Source: Achromobacter sp.
GTDB lineage: Bacteria; Pseudomonadota; Gammaproteobacteria; Burkholderiales; Burkholderiaceae_B
Direction: 5' to 3'
Length of the DNA: 6,324 nucleotides
NCBI GenBank assembly: GCA_003454835.1
Contig: DMTA01000027.1
Location: 1 to 6,324, forward strand
The notes beneath the pieces are model-generated. The model was not told the DNA's origin. It saw only the letters and a list, made by a program, of their open reading frames with translations, and searched no databases. Numbering within the stretch: position 1 is the stretch's first letter; each line of letters begins with the position of its first letter. A program made the position numbers and the translations under genes. This document shows positions 1-6,205 of this stretch, in pieces.

Positions 1-1
1 G

Positions 2-523
2 TCCGACCCCGACGACGATTTTGAAACTCTGGCCACGTCGCCTTCGCCCGCACCCGCACCTTCCGCGGCCCGCCGCGATGCCCCCGCGCCCGCCCGCAAA
101 CGCCAATCGCGTGCGCCTCGCCTGACGGACATGGACTCGGCATCCTGGCCCGAACTGGCCGCGCGTCTTCCTGTGACGGGCCTGGCCTCGGAACTGGCGC
201 GCCAGAGCGAGTGGGCCGGCGTGCAGGGCGATGCCATCATCCTGCGCGTGGCCGTCAAGACCCTGGCCGAAAGCGAAAGCCGCGTGCGCCTCCAGACCGT
301 CCTGTGCGAACATTTCGGGCAGGGCATCCGGCTGGACGTGCAGGTTGGCGTCACCGGTGACGCCACGGCGTACGCCGTGGCCCAGGCCGAGAGCGCGGCG
401 CGCCAGCTCGCGGCCGAAAACGCCGTCGCCGAGGATCCCTTCGTGCAAGCGCTGCTGGCGGACTTCGGCGGCCATGTCGTCGCGGGCTCCATCCGCCACG
501 TTGATTCAGCGGCCGCTGCCTAA
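2..523 (+). CDS. dnaX: DNA polymerase III subunit tau (DnaX), C-terminal part only
   Basis: The open frame enters from the left edge with no start, giving 173 residues before TAA at 521-523. DnaX is the clamp-loader ATPase; its long tau form also tethers the polymerase core. The ATPase part lies outside the window. Window residues 1-43 are a low-complexity Ala/Pro/Arg linker, as expected between clamp-loader and polymerase-binding parts of tau. From about residue 48 ([20 protein letters not shown]) a compact domain begins that resembles the alpha-binding C-terminal domain of betaproteobacterial tau. Its place directly before ybaB and recR is the classical dnaX-ybaB-recR order and is the strongest support. 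The gamma frameshift site would lie upstream, so it cannot be judged. Codons 121-126 contain a perfect 20-bp palindrome, listed separately. An internal ATG at 131 opens the same frame but is not the gene start. Confidence 0.9.
   Translation, partial: SDPDDDFETLATSPSPAPAPSAARRDAPAPARKRQSRAPRLTDMDSASWPELAARLPVTGLASELARQSEWAGVQGDAIILRVAVKTLAESESRVRLQTVLCEHFGQGIRLDVQVGVTGDATAYAVAQAESAARQLAAENAVAEDPFVQALLADFGGHVVAGSIRHVDSAAAA
362..381. repeat. Perfect 20-bp palindrome inside dnaX
   Basis: The left half GCCACGGCGT is followed at once by its exact reverse complement, with no mismatch. It encodes Ala-Thr-Ala-Tyr-Ala-Val in the tau C-terminal domain. It could fold as an 8-bp stem with a four-base loop in mRNA or serve as a symmetric protein site. 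It may also simply follow from GC-rich alanine and valine codons. No function is known to me. Confidence 0.6.
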
Positions 524-552
524 CGCGGCGGCCAACCTCATTCCCCTCGTTC

Positions 553-559
553 AAGGAAG
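553..559 (+). promoter_or_regulatory. Ribosome binding site of ybaB
   Basis: AAGGAAG is a good Shine-Dalgarno match, 8 nt before the first of two tandem ATG codons (568 and 571). The spacing favours 568. Confidence 0.75.
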
Positions 560-567
560 CTCCCATC

Positions 568-894
568 ATGATGAAAGGACAACTCGCCGGCCTGATGCGC
601 CAAGCGCAGCAGATGCAGGAAAACATGAAGAAGGCGCAGGACGCGCTGGCTGACATCCAGGTCGAAGGCGCCTCGGGCGGCGGCCTGGTGAAGGTCACCA
701 TGACCTGCCGCCACGACGTCAAGCGCGTCGAGATCGATCCGTCGCTGCTGGCCGACGACAAGGACATGCTGGAAGACCTGGTCGCCGCCGCGTTCAACGA
801 TGCGCTGCGCAAGGCCGAAGCCACCTCCCAGGAAAAGATGGCGTCGGTGACCGCCGGCATGCCGCTGCCCCCGGGCATGAAGCTGCCCTTCTGA
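568..894 (+). CDS. ybaB: YbaB/EbfC family nucleoid-associated DNA-binding protein
   Basis: This is a 108-residue protein of the usual length for the YbaB/EbfC family, small dimeric DNA-binding proteins that coat the nucleoid. Residues 5-30 form the characteristic N-terminal helix ([19 protein letters not shown]). Next comes a short strand region with the Gly-rich turn at 34-39 and the [21 protein letters not shown] core at 41-61. A C-terminal helix with the Asp/Glu-rich [17 protein letters not shown] segment lies at 64-80. The tail [10 protein letters not shown] matches the Gly/Pro/Met-rich end common in the family. The start at 568 is chosen for its AAGGAAG site. The gene lies 44 nt after dnaX and 21 nt before recR, so co-transcription is likely. 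Family biochemistry is established in other bacteria; the role here is inferred. Confidence 0.95.
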   Translation: MMKGQLAGLMRQAQQMQENMKKAQDALADIQVEGASGGGLVKVTMTCRHDVKRVEIDPSLLADDKDMLEDLVAAAFNDALRKAEATSQEKMASVTAGMPLPPGMKLPF

Positions 895-915
895 TTGCCG
901 CTGCCGTAGGTTGCA

Positions 916-1524
916 ATGGATCCCTTACTGCCCGAACCCGAGCCCCTCGTCTCGCTGATCGAAGCGCTGCGGCGTCTGCCCGGCGTGGGCGTGCGATCGG
1001 CCAGACGCATGGCATACCACCTGTTGCAGCATGATCCGCAGGGCGCGGATCTGCTGGGACGGGCGCTCGCCGGCGCGGTGCGGGATCTGAAGCACTGCGC
1101 GCGCTGCAACAGCTTTTCCGAAGACGAGGTCTGCGCCACCTGCTCCAATGCCAAGCGCGATCCCTCGCTGCTGTGCATCGTGGAAACGCCGGCCGACCAG
1201 AACATGATCGAGTCCAGTCACGGTTACCGTGGCCTGTACTACGTGCTCATGGGCCGGGTCGCGCCGCTCGAAGGCATCGGTCCGCGTGAACTGGATTTTG
1301 ATCGCGTCATCAAGCGCGCGACCGACGGGGTGGTGCAGGAAGTCATCCTGGCCACCAATTTCACCGCCGAAGGCGAGACCACCGCGCATTTCCTGGGCGA
1401 GGCCCTGGGCGAGCGCGGCCTGCGGGTCACGCGTCTGGCGCGGGGCGTGCCCGCCGGCAGCGAGCTTGAATACGTGGACGCCGGCACCATCGCCTGGGCG
1501 CTGATGGAGCGCAAGACCACCTGA
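916..1524 (+). CDS. recR: Recombination mediator protein RecR
   Basis: RecR acts with RecF and RecO to load RecA on gapped, SSB-coated single-stranded DNA. The 202-residue length is standard. A helix-hairpin-helix segment lies near residues 19-32 ([14 protein letters not shown]). A four-cysteine zinc site is formed by Cys61, Cys64, Cys73 and Cys76. The Toprim domain runs from about residue 84 ([10 protein letters not shown], acidic Glu90) through [13 protein letters not shown] near 145-157. The C-terminal [24 protein letters not shown] block, which follows the Toprim fold, is intact. An in-frame TAG at 907-909 means ATG 916 is the first possible start. The ribosome site is poor (only TAGG at 907-910), so translation may depend on coupling to ybaB. 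It closes the dnaX-ybaB-recR cluster. No anomaly is seen in key residues. Confidence 0.98.
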   Translation: MDPLLPEPEPLVSLIEALRRLPGVGVRSARRMAYHLLQHDPQGADLLGRALAGAVRDLKHCARCNSFSEDEVCATCSNAKRDPSLLCIVETPADQNMIESSHGYRGLYYVLMGRVAPLEGIGPRELDFDRVIKRATDGVVQEVILATNFTAEGETTAHFLGEALGERGLRVTRLARGVPAGSELEYVDAGTIAWALMERKTT

Positions 1525-1577
1525 CGCTCGCGGTACCAGAACGCCCGCCGGCAACGTATCGGCCGGGCAACCAATGT

Positions 1578-1584
1578 GAGGAAG
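1578..1584 (+). promoter_or_regulatory. Ribosome binding site of the CoA-transferase gene
   Basis: GAGGAAG lies 7 nt before ATG 1592. It is among the best ribosome sites in the window and marks the head of the second gene group. I see no convincing -35/-10 pair in the 67-nt gap after recR. Confidence 0.75.
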
Positions 1585-1591
1585 ACAATCC

Positions 1592-2866
1592 ATGTCAGCG
1601 CTGACCGGACTGAAAGTCCTGGAACTCGGCACGCTTATCGCCGGCCCATTCGCCGCGCGCATCTTCGGCGAATTCGGCGCCGACGTCATCAAGGTGGAGA
1701 CCCCGCACGGGCCGGACGGCACGGGCGGCGGCGATCCCATCCGCAGTTGGCGCCATCTGCACGAGGGCAATTCCCTGTGGTGGACGGTGCAGGCCCGCAA
1801 CAAGCAATCCATCGCACTCAACCTGAAGGACCCGCGCGCCCAGGAGATCGCCCGCAAGCTGGCGCTGGACGCCGATGTGGTGGTCGAGAACTACCGGCCC
1901 GGCGTCCTGGAGAAGTGGGGACTCGGCTTTGAGCAGCTGCGGGCCATCAACCCCGCGCTCATCATGGTCCGCCTGTCGGGCTACGGACAGACGGGGCCGA
2001 TGAAAGATCAGCCCGGTTTCGGCGCCATCGGTGAATCCATGGGCGGCCTGCGTTACGTATCCGGCCATCCCGACCGCCCGCCGCTGCGGGTCGGCATTTC
2101 CATCGGCGATTCCATTGCGGCATTGCACGGCGTGATCGGGGCGATGATGGCGCTGCGCCACCGTGACGCCACGGGTGGCCGCTGGAACGGCAAGTCGGGC
2201 GAAGGATGCCAGGCAGGGCAGGGCCAGATGGTTGACGTCGCGTTGTACGAAGCTGTGTTCAACATGATGGAAAGCCTGGTCCCCGAATACGACGTCGCCG
2301 GCGTGGTGCGTGAGCGCACGGGTGGCGCGCTGCCCGGCATCGTGCCCTCGAATACCTACACCACGCGCGACGGCCAGAACATCGTCATTGCCGGCAACGG
2401 CGACGCGATTTTTCATCGCCTGATGCGGGCCATCGGCCGCGACGATCTGGCCGAGGATCCGGATCTGGTGCGCAACGACGGGCGCGCGCGGCGCGTCCAA
2501 GAGATCGACGGCGCCATCCAGCAATGGTGTGACGGACGCGGTATCGAAGCGGCGCTCGAAGCCCTGAAACGCGCCGACGTGCCGGTCGGCAAGATCTACA
2601 GCGTGGCCGACATGTTCAGCGATCCGCAGTTTCTTGCGCGCCGCATGATCGAGCAGCATCGCCTGGCAGACGGCAGTCCCGTCAAGCTGCCGGGCGTGGT
2701 TCCCAAGCTGTCCGAAACACCTGGCCAGACGCGTTGGGTGGGCCCGGAATTAGGGGAACATACCGAGGAAGTCCTGAAATCGCTGGGGTATGATTCAGCG
2801 GCTATTGACGAGCTGGCGAAGACCGGCGCTATCGGAAAATTCGACAACCAGGAGACAAAGCAATGA
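1592..2866 (+). CDS. CaiB/BaiF family (family III) CoA-transferase
   Basis: Family III CoA-transferases move CoA from an acyl-CoA donor to a carboxylic acid through an aspartyl-CoA thioester intermediate; examples are formyl-CoA transferase and carnitine CoA-transferase. The 424 residues begin with the family hallmark LTGLKVLELGTLIAGPFAARIFGEFGADVIKVE (4-36). NKQSIALNLKDP (70-81), DVVVENYRPGVLEKWGL (95-111) and the SGYGQTGP block (129-136) follow. Asp173 in GISIGDSIAAL is the likely catalytic aspartate by comparison with Frc. The small domain and the C-terminal GEHTEEVLKSLGY return (388-400) are present, so the protein looks complete. Residues about 197-209, between ATGG and QGQMVDVALYE, look longer than the usual turn. 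The stop overlaps the next start as ATGA, implying translational coupling to an importer. The acid used cannot be told from the sequence; racemase members of the same family (AMACR type) are a less likely alternative. Confidence 0.94.
   Translation: MSALTGLKVLELGTLIAGPFAARIFGEFGADVIKVETPHGPDGTGGGDPIRSWRHLHEGNSLWWTVQARNKQSIALNLKDPRAQEIARKLALDADVVVENYRPGVLEKWGLGFEQLRAINPALIMVRLSGYGQTGPMKDQPGFGAIGESMGGLRYVSGHPDRPPLRVGISIGDSIAALHGVIGAMMALRHRDATGGRWNGKSGEGCQAGQGQMVDVALYEAVFNMMESLVPEYDVAGVVRERTGGALPGIVPSNTYTTRDGQNIVIAGNGDAIFHRLMRAIGRDDLAEDPDLVRNDGRARRVQEIDGAIQQWCDGRGIEAALEALKRADVPVGKIYSVADMFSDPQFLARRMIEQHRLADGSPVKLPGVVPKLSETPGQTRWVGPELGEHTEEVLKSLGYDSAAIDELAKTGAIGKFDNQETKQ
2850..2854 (+). promoter_or_regulatory. 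Ribosome binding site of the substrate-binding protein gene
   Basis: AGGAG lies 8 nt before ATG 2863, inside the final codons of the CoA-transferase. Together with the ATGA stop/start overlap it supports coupled translation and the chosen start. Confidence 0.75.
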
Positions 2867-3903
2867 CAGTCACCCGCCGTGAACTGCTCAAGATCGCCGG
2901 CGCCGCCGGCGTCCTGAGCATGGCCCCTGCCATCGTGCGCGCGCAGAAGCTTGAAAAGACCAAGGTCCAGATCGCAGTCGGCGGCAAGCCGCTGATCTAT
3001 TACCTTCCGCTGACGATCGCCGAGGTGCGCGGTTACTTCAAGGACGAAGGTTTGGACGTCAGCATCGCGGACTTTGCCGGCGGTTCCAAGGCCCTGCAGG
3101 CCGTGGTGGGCGGCAGCGCCGACGTGGTCTCGGGCGCCTTCGAGCACACGCTGTCCATGCACTCCAAGGGTCAGGCCTATCGCGCCTTCGTCCTGCAAGG
3201 CCGCGCGCCGATGATCGGTGTGGGCGTCTCCAAGAAAAACATCCCGGGCTACAAAGGCCCGGCCGACCTGAAGGGCAAGAAAATCGGCGTGACCGCGCCG
3301 GGCTCGTCCACCAACATGGTGGTCAGCTTCTTCCTTGCCAAGCATGGACTGAAGGCTTCGGACGTGTCCTTCATCGGTGTTGGCGCCGGCGCGGGCGCCG
3401 TGACTGCAGTGCGCAGCGGCCAGATCGACGCCATCTCCAACACGGACCCGGTGGTCTCGATGCTGGAGATGCCCGGCGACATCCAGATCATCGTCGACAC
3501 GCGCACGCTCAAGGACACGCAGGAAATCTTTGGCGGCAACATGCCCGCCGGCTGCCTGTATGCGCCGCAGACGTTCATCGACGCCAATCCCAACACCGTC
3601 CAGGCGCTGACCAACGCAATCGTGCGCGCCGACAAGTGGATTCAGAAGGCCGGCCCCGAAGAAATCGCCAAGGTCGTGCCCGAAACCTACCTGCTGGGCG
3701 ACCCGGCCATCTACAAGGCCGCGCTCGGCAAGAGCATGGAAGGCCTGTCGCCGGACGGCATGATCCCCGAAGACGGTGCGGCCACCGCGCTCAAGGCGCT
3801 GGCCGCCTACCAGGCTGACTTCAACGGCTCGAAGGTCGATCCGTCGAAGGTGTGGACCAACGATTTTGCGCGCCGCGCCAACGAGAAGTATGCCAATGGC
3901 TGA
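2863..3903 (+). CDS. ABC transporter substrate-binding protein, NMT1/THI5/SsuA-like
   Basis: This 346-residue protein is the predicted periplasmic solute receptor of the importer encoded by the next two genes. Its leader has a twin-arginine-like motif, TRRELLK (4-10), a hydrophobic stretch IAGAAGVLSMAPAIV (11-25), and a probable cleavage after Ala27 (VRA before Gln28). Export by Tat is therefore likely but Sec is not excluded. The mature part has the fold signature of nitrate/sulfonate/taurine and THI5-like receptors: YYLPLTIAEVRGYFKDEGLDV (46-66), FAGGSKALQAVVGGSADVV (71-89), DLKGKKIGVTAPGSSTNMV (135-153) and AVRSGQIDAISNTDP (182-196). Length is typical. The same fold binds aliphatic sulfonates, nitrate, pyrimidines and aromatic acids, so the ligand is not assignable. 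Coupling to a CoA-transferase suggests an organic acid, by inference. No lipobox cysteine is seen at the leader end. Confidence 0.92.
   Translation: MTVTRRELLKIAGAAGVLSMAPAIVRAQKLEKTKVQIAVGGKPLIYYLPLTIAEVRGYFKDEGLDVSIADFAGGSKALQAVVGGSADVVSGAFEHTLSMHSKGQAYRAFVLQGRAPMIGVGVSKKNIPGYKGPADLKGKKIGVTAPGSSTNMVVSFFLAKHGLKASDVSFIGVGAGAGAVTAVRSGQIDAISNTDPVVSMLEMPGDIQIIVDTRTLKDTQEIFGGNMPAGCLYAPQTFIDANPNTVQALTNAIVRADKWIQKAGPEEIAKVVPETYLLGDPAIYKAALGKSMEGLSPDGMIPEDGAATALKALAAYQADFNGSKVDPSKVWTNDFARRANEKYANG
3883..3888 (+). promoter_or_regulatory. Ribosome binding site deciding the ATPase start
   Basis: GAGAAG lies 7 nt before ATG 3896 but only 1 nt before the alternative in-frame ATG 3890. Spacing therefore selects 3896. 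The site lies within the last codons of the substrate-binding protein gene. Confidence 0.65.
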
Positions 3904-4705
3904 AGCTGCGCTGTCGCTGGAAAACATAAGTTGCACCTTTGTCTCGCGTGACGACCGGTCGCAGCGCTACACCGCGGTCAGCGACACGACCCTGGCCATT
4001 GCGCCAGGCGAGTTCGTGTCCGTGGTGGGCCCGACCGGTTGCGGCAAGTCCACGTTGCTCAACGTCAGCGCCGGCCTGTTGGCGCCGTCGTCTGGGCAGG
4101 TGAAGGTCTTTGGCCAGCCGCTGGTTGGCATCAACGAACGTGCGGGCTACATGTTCCAGGGCGAGGCGCTTCTCCCCTGGCGCAGCGCGCTGGACAACGT
4201 CATCGCCGGCCTGGAATTCGCCCACGTGCCCCGCGCCGAGGCGCTGGACCGCGGACGTGAATGGATGCGCCGCGTCGGCCTGGGCGGTTTCGAGGGCCGC
4301 TATCCGCACCAGATGTCGGGCGGCATGCGCAAGCGCGCCATGCTGGCGCAGACGCTGATCCGCGATCCCGACATCATCCTCATGGACGAACCGTTCTCGG
4401 CACTGGACATTCAGACGCGCCAGCTCATGGAGAACGAGGTCCTGGACCTGTGGATGGCCAAGCGCAAGGCGGTGCTGTTCATCACGCATGACCTGGACGA
4501 AGCCATCGCCATGAGCGACCGCGTGATCGTGCTGTCCGCCGGTCCGGGCACCCATCCCATCGGAGAATTTGCCATCGATCTGCCGCGTCCGCGCGACGTG
4601 GCCGAAGTGCGCATCGACCCGCGTTTCGTCGAGCTGCACGCCGCCATCTGGGGCGTGCTGCGCGAGGAAGTGCTCAAGGGCTATGCCCAACAGAAGCGAG
4701 CCTGA
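3896..4705 (+). CDS. ABC transporter ATP-binding protein, nitrate/sulfonate/taurine type
   Basis: The 269-residue ATPase powers the importer formed with the adjacent receptor and permease. All catalytic elements are present: Walker A GPTGCGKST (45-53), Q-loop Gln88 in MFQGEALLPW, ABC signature MSGGM (140-144), Walker B ILMDEP (161-166), D-loop SALD (168-171) and H-loop His198 in ITHDLDEA. The MSGGMRKR form, rather than LSGGQ, is close to the SGGM form usual in the NrtD/SsuB/TauB branch and does not suggest loss of function. The frame stays open upstream to 3776, but that part overlaps the receptor gene and lacks family similarity. ATG 3896 has a spaced ribosome site and gives the usual N-terminus (ALSLENISCTF). 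The gene overlaps the receptor by 8 nt and ends 3 nt before the permease start. No fused regulatory domain is seen. Confidence 0.95.
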   Translation: MAEAALSLENISCTFVSRDDRSQRYTAVSDTTLAIAPGEFVSVVGPTGCGKSTLLNVSAGLLAPSSGQVKVFGQPLVGINERAGYMFQGEALLPWRSALDNVIAGLEFAHVPRAEALDRGREWMRRVGLGGFEGRYPHQMSGGMRKRAMLAQTLIRDPDIILMDEPFSALDIQTRQLMENEVLDLWMAKRKAVLFITHDLDEAIAMSDRVIVLSAGPGTHPIGEFAIDLPRPRDVAEVRIDPRFVELHAAIWGVLREEVLKGYAQQKRA

Positions 4706-4708
4706 GCC

Positions 4709-5503
4709 ATGCCCAAACTGAACAAATCCGGTTCCGGCAGCCTGCGCATCTGGCAATTGCTGCTTCTCGTCATCATCCTGGCGGTCTGGCATTTTGCGTC
4801 GCGCGATCCGAAGGTCGCCTTCTTCTTCGGCGAACCGCTGAAGGTTTGGGGGCGCATCTGGGCGTGGTTCGTCACCAATGCCGACATCTACAACCACCTG
4901 GCCGTGACGCTGACCGAGACCGTGCTGGCGTTTTTCATCGGCACGATCGCGGGTCTGGCATTCGGCTTGTGGCTCGGGCTGTCGCCGCGCGCCAGTGCAA
5001 TCCTCGATCCCTACATCAAGGCGGCCAACTCGATGCCGCGCGTCATCCTGGCGCCCATTTTCGGCATGTGGTTCGGCCTGGGCATCTGGTCCAAGGTGGC
5101 GCTGGCCGTAACGCTGGTGTTCTTCATCGTGTTCTTCAACGTCTACCAGGGCGTGCGCGAAGTCAGCCCCACCTTGCTGGACAACGCTCGCATGCTGGGC
5201 GCACGCAAGCGCCAGCTGCTGCGCCATGTGTACCTGCCGTCGGCCACGAGCTGGGTGTTCTCCAGCCTGCACACGTCGGTGGGTCTGGCGTTCGTGGGGG
5301 CGGTCGTCGGCGAATACCTGGGATCGGCAAGCGGCGTGGGCTACCTGATCCTGCAGGCCGAAGGCACGTTCGACGTAAACACCGTGTTTGCCGGGATCAT
5401 CGTGCTGACGGCCTTTGCGCTGATCCTGGACACCATCGTCGGGGTCGGCGAGAAACGCCTGATGAAGTGGCAGCCCAAGTCGGGCGAAACCGAAAAGCTG
5501 TAA
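4709..5503 (+). CDS. ABC transporter permease, nitrate/sulfonate/taurine type
   Basis: This 264-residue inner-membrane protein would form the channel, probably as a homodimer because only one permease gene is present. About six hydrophobic segments are visible: 14-30, 67-92, 110-125, 129-147, 186-204 and 225-247. The cytoplasmic coupling loop (EAA motif) lies at 158-177, DNARMLGARKRQLLRHVYLP, and should dock on the ATPase. The LGSASGVGYLILQAEGTFDVNTVFAGI region (204-230) is typical of SsuC/TauC/NrtB-type permeases. The ATG starts 3 nt after the ATPase stop with only a weak ribosome site, so translational coupling is likely. It is the last gene of the cassette and faces a minus-strand gene across a 25-nt gap. 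Which solute it carries is not shown by the sequence. Confidence 0.95.
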   Translation: MPKLNKSGSGSLRIWQLLLLVIILAVWHFASRDPKVAFFFGEPLKVWGRIWAWFVTNADIYNHLAVTLTETVLAFFIGTIAGLAFGLWLGLSPRASAILDPYIKAANSMPRVILAPIFGMWFGLGIWSKVALAVTLVFFIVFFNVYQGVREVSPTLLDNARMLGARKRQLLRHVYLPSATSWVFSSLHTSVGLAFVGAVVGEYLGSASGVGYLILQAEGTFDVNTVFAGIIVLTAFALILDTIVGVGEKRLMKWQPKSGETEKL

Positions 5504-5516
5504 TCGGCCTTGTGTC

Positions 5517-5543
5517 GCGCTGCCGGGTTCAGGCCCGCAGCGC
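5517..5543. terminator. Candidate bidirectional terminator hairpin between convergent genes
   Basis: The left arm GCGCTGcCGGG (5517-5527) pairs with CCCGCAGCGC (5534-5543). This gives ten base pairs, all but one of them G-C, with one bulged C and a six-base loop TTCAGG. The hairpin starts 13 nt after the permease stop. Its loop contains the stop codon of the minus-strand heme oxygenase gene (5529-5531). No T tract follows on either strand, so it is not a classical intrinsic terminator. It may act as a pause site, a barrier to 3' exonucleases or a U-less terminator. Position at a tail-to-tail junction is the main support. Confidence 0.45.
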
Positions 5544-6104
5544 ACCCTGGCTGCGCAGCCAGGTGGTCAGGCTGTCGAAGGCGTCGCGGGCGCCTTGCAG
5601 CGCCTGTTCTTCGCAGCCCAACGCGCCGGCTTCGCTGTCCAGGTACAGCAGAAACTCCTTCCACAACGGTCCGACCTGTTCGCCATAGCCGTGCAGATAG
5701 CGCTGGGGCAGGTCGGGCGCCACCGCCTGCAGACGCTTGGCCAGGAACCGGCCGCCCAATTGCGACCCCTCGACAACGTACGCGACGCCCAGTGCGTAGG
5801 CGTCGGGCGCGGCGACCTGGGGAGGCTGCGCGCAATGCACGACCGGCGCGGCATCGCCCGCCGCGTTCAGGTCTTCGCGCAGCCAGACGGTCTTGCCGGC
5901 CCGCTCACGTGCGCGCAGTGACGCCGGCCAGTCCAGTTGCCAGAGCCGTTGCTCCAACGGTTCCAGCCATCCCAGCAGCGCGCGCAGGTAGGCCAGATAG
6001 TGGCCGCGGTCGACATGGTCTTCGGCCAGCGCCAGACCCTGGTCCAATGTTTCGTGACGATCGCGCGTGCCTTCGCGCAGCACCTGATGGACGGGAGAAA
6101 TCAT
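5529..6104 (-). CDS. Biliverdin-producing heme oxygenase (BphO/PigA-like)
   Basis: Heme oxygenases open heme to biliverdin, Fe2+ and CO, using oxygen and electrons from a reductase, in the cytoplasm. The protein has 191 residues, normal for the bacterial BphO/PigA group. The N-terminal VLREGTRDRHETLD block holds His17, the likely proximal heme ligand. YLAYLRALLGWLEPLEQRL (37-54) resembles the second helix of the fold. ALGVAYVVEGSQLGGRFLAKRL (104-125) is the distal helix with flexible glycines Gly113, Gly117 and Gly118. The start at ATG 6104 is chosen because family similarity begins there. An in-frame ATG at 6233 would add 43 Pro-rich residues and run into the upstream gene. The ribosome site is weak (GAG 4 nt upstream). 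Biliverdin could serve a bacteriophytochrome or be a by-product of iron release; no phytochrome or heme-receptor gene is visible. No Fur-box-like sequence is seen in the 101 nt upstream. Confidence 0.85.
   Translation of the reverse strand: MISPVHQVLREGTRDRHETLDQGLALAEDHVDRGHYLAYLRALLGWLEPLEQRLWQLDWPASLRARERAGKTVWLREDLNAAGDAAPVVHCAQPPQVAAPDAYALGVAYVVEGSQLGGRFLAKRLQAVAPDLPQRYLHGYGEQVGPLWKEFLLYLDSEAGALGCEEQALQGARDAFDSLTTWLRSQGALRA
5546..5563. repeat. Perfect 18-bp palindrome at the end of the heme oxygenase gene
   Basis: CCTGGCTGC is followed directly by its exact reverse complement. In RNA it can form a 7-bp stem with a GCGC loop. It starts 2 nt after the hairpin at 5517-5543, so transcripts entering from either side meet two stems in a row. 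It encodes part of the TTWLRSQG tail of the heme oxygenase. Confidence 0.6.
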
Positions 6105-6166
6105 GGGGCTCGTGATGTGAAGGGTTGGAGGGGATGGTCGAACCGGCGTGGTTGCACCTGCGGGTG

Positions 6167-6186
6167 TACGCGGTGGGGATACGCGG
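6167..6186. repeat. Short 13-bp-spaced direct repeat upstream of the heme oxygenase gene
   Basis: TACGCGG occurs at 6167-6173 and again at 6180-6186, in the 101-nt gap (6105-6205) between the two minus-strand genes. Two equal half-sites in a gene's upstream region could mark a regulator site. The repeat is short and GC-rich, however, and may be chance. No clear promoter elements were recognised in this gap. Confidence 0.25.
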
Positions 6187-6205
6187 CGAGGTTCCCGTGG
6201 CGGGT

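Noticed and set aside
1543..1568. An inverted repeat (GCCCG/CGGGC and CCGGC/GCCGG) as a terminator after recR
   Set aside because: The alternative stems are only 5 bp, cannot form together cleanly, and have no following T tract.
1595..2659. A 354-codon minus-strand open frame opposite the CoA-transferase
   Set aside because: It is the antisense shadow of a gene with clear CaiB/BaiF motifs and is rich in His and Val without recognisable domains.
503..2802. An 11-base repeat, GATTCAGCGGC, at 503-513 and 2792-2802
   Set aside because: The two copies lie in unrelated coding contexts, with no flanking similarity, and such a match is plausible by chance.
3776..3895. A longer ATPase starting at 3776
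   Set aside because: The extra 40 residues are Arg/Pro-rich out-of-frame translation of the receptor gene. A spaced ribosome site supports ATG 3896.
2596..3936. A 446-codon minus-strand open frame opposite the receptor gene
   Set aside because: It has the same antisense composition bias and no family motif, and the plus-strand receptor accounts for the region.
4313..4327. MSGGM in place of LSGGQ in the ABC signature, as a possible defect
   Set aside because: The SGGM form is usual in the nitrate/taurine/sulfonate ATPase branch, and all other catalytic motifs are intact.
3821..5545. A 574-codon open frame on the minus strand opposite the ATPase and permease genes
   Set aside because: It is rich in His, Gln, Asp and Arg, shows no recognisable domain, and lies antisense to two genes with complete family motifs. 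Such frames are common in GC-rich DNA because stop codons are rare opposite GC-rich third positions.
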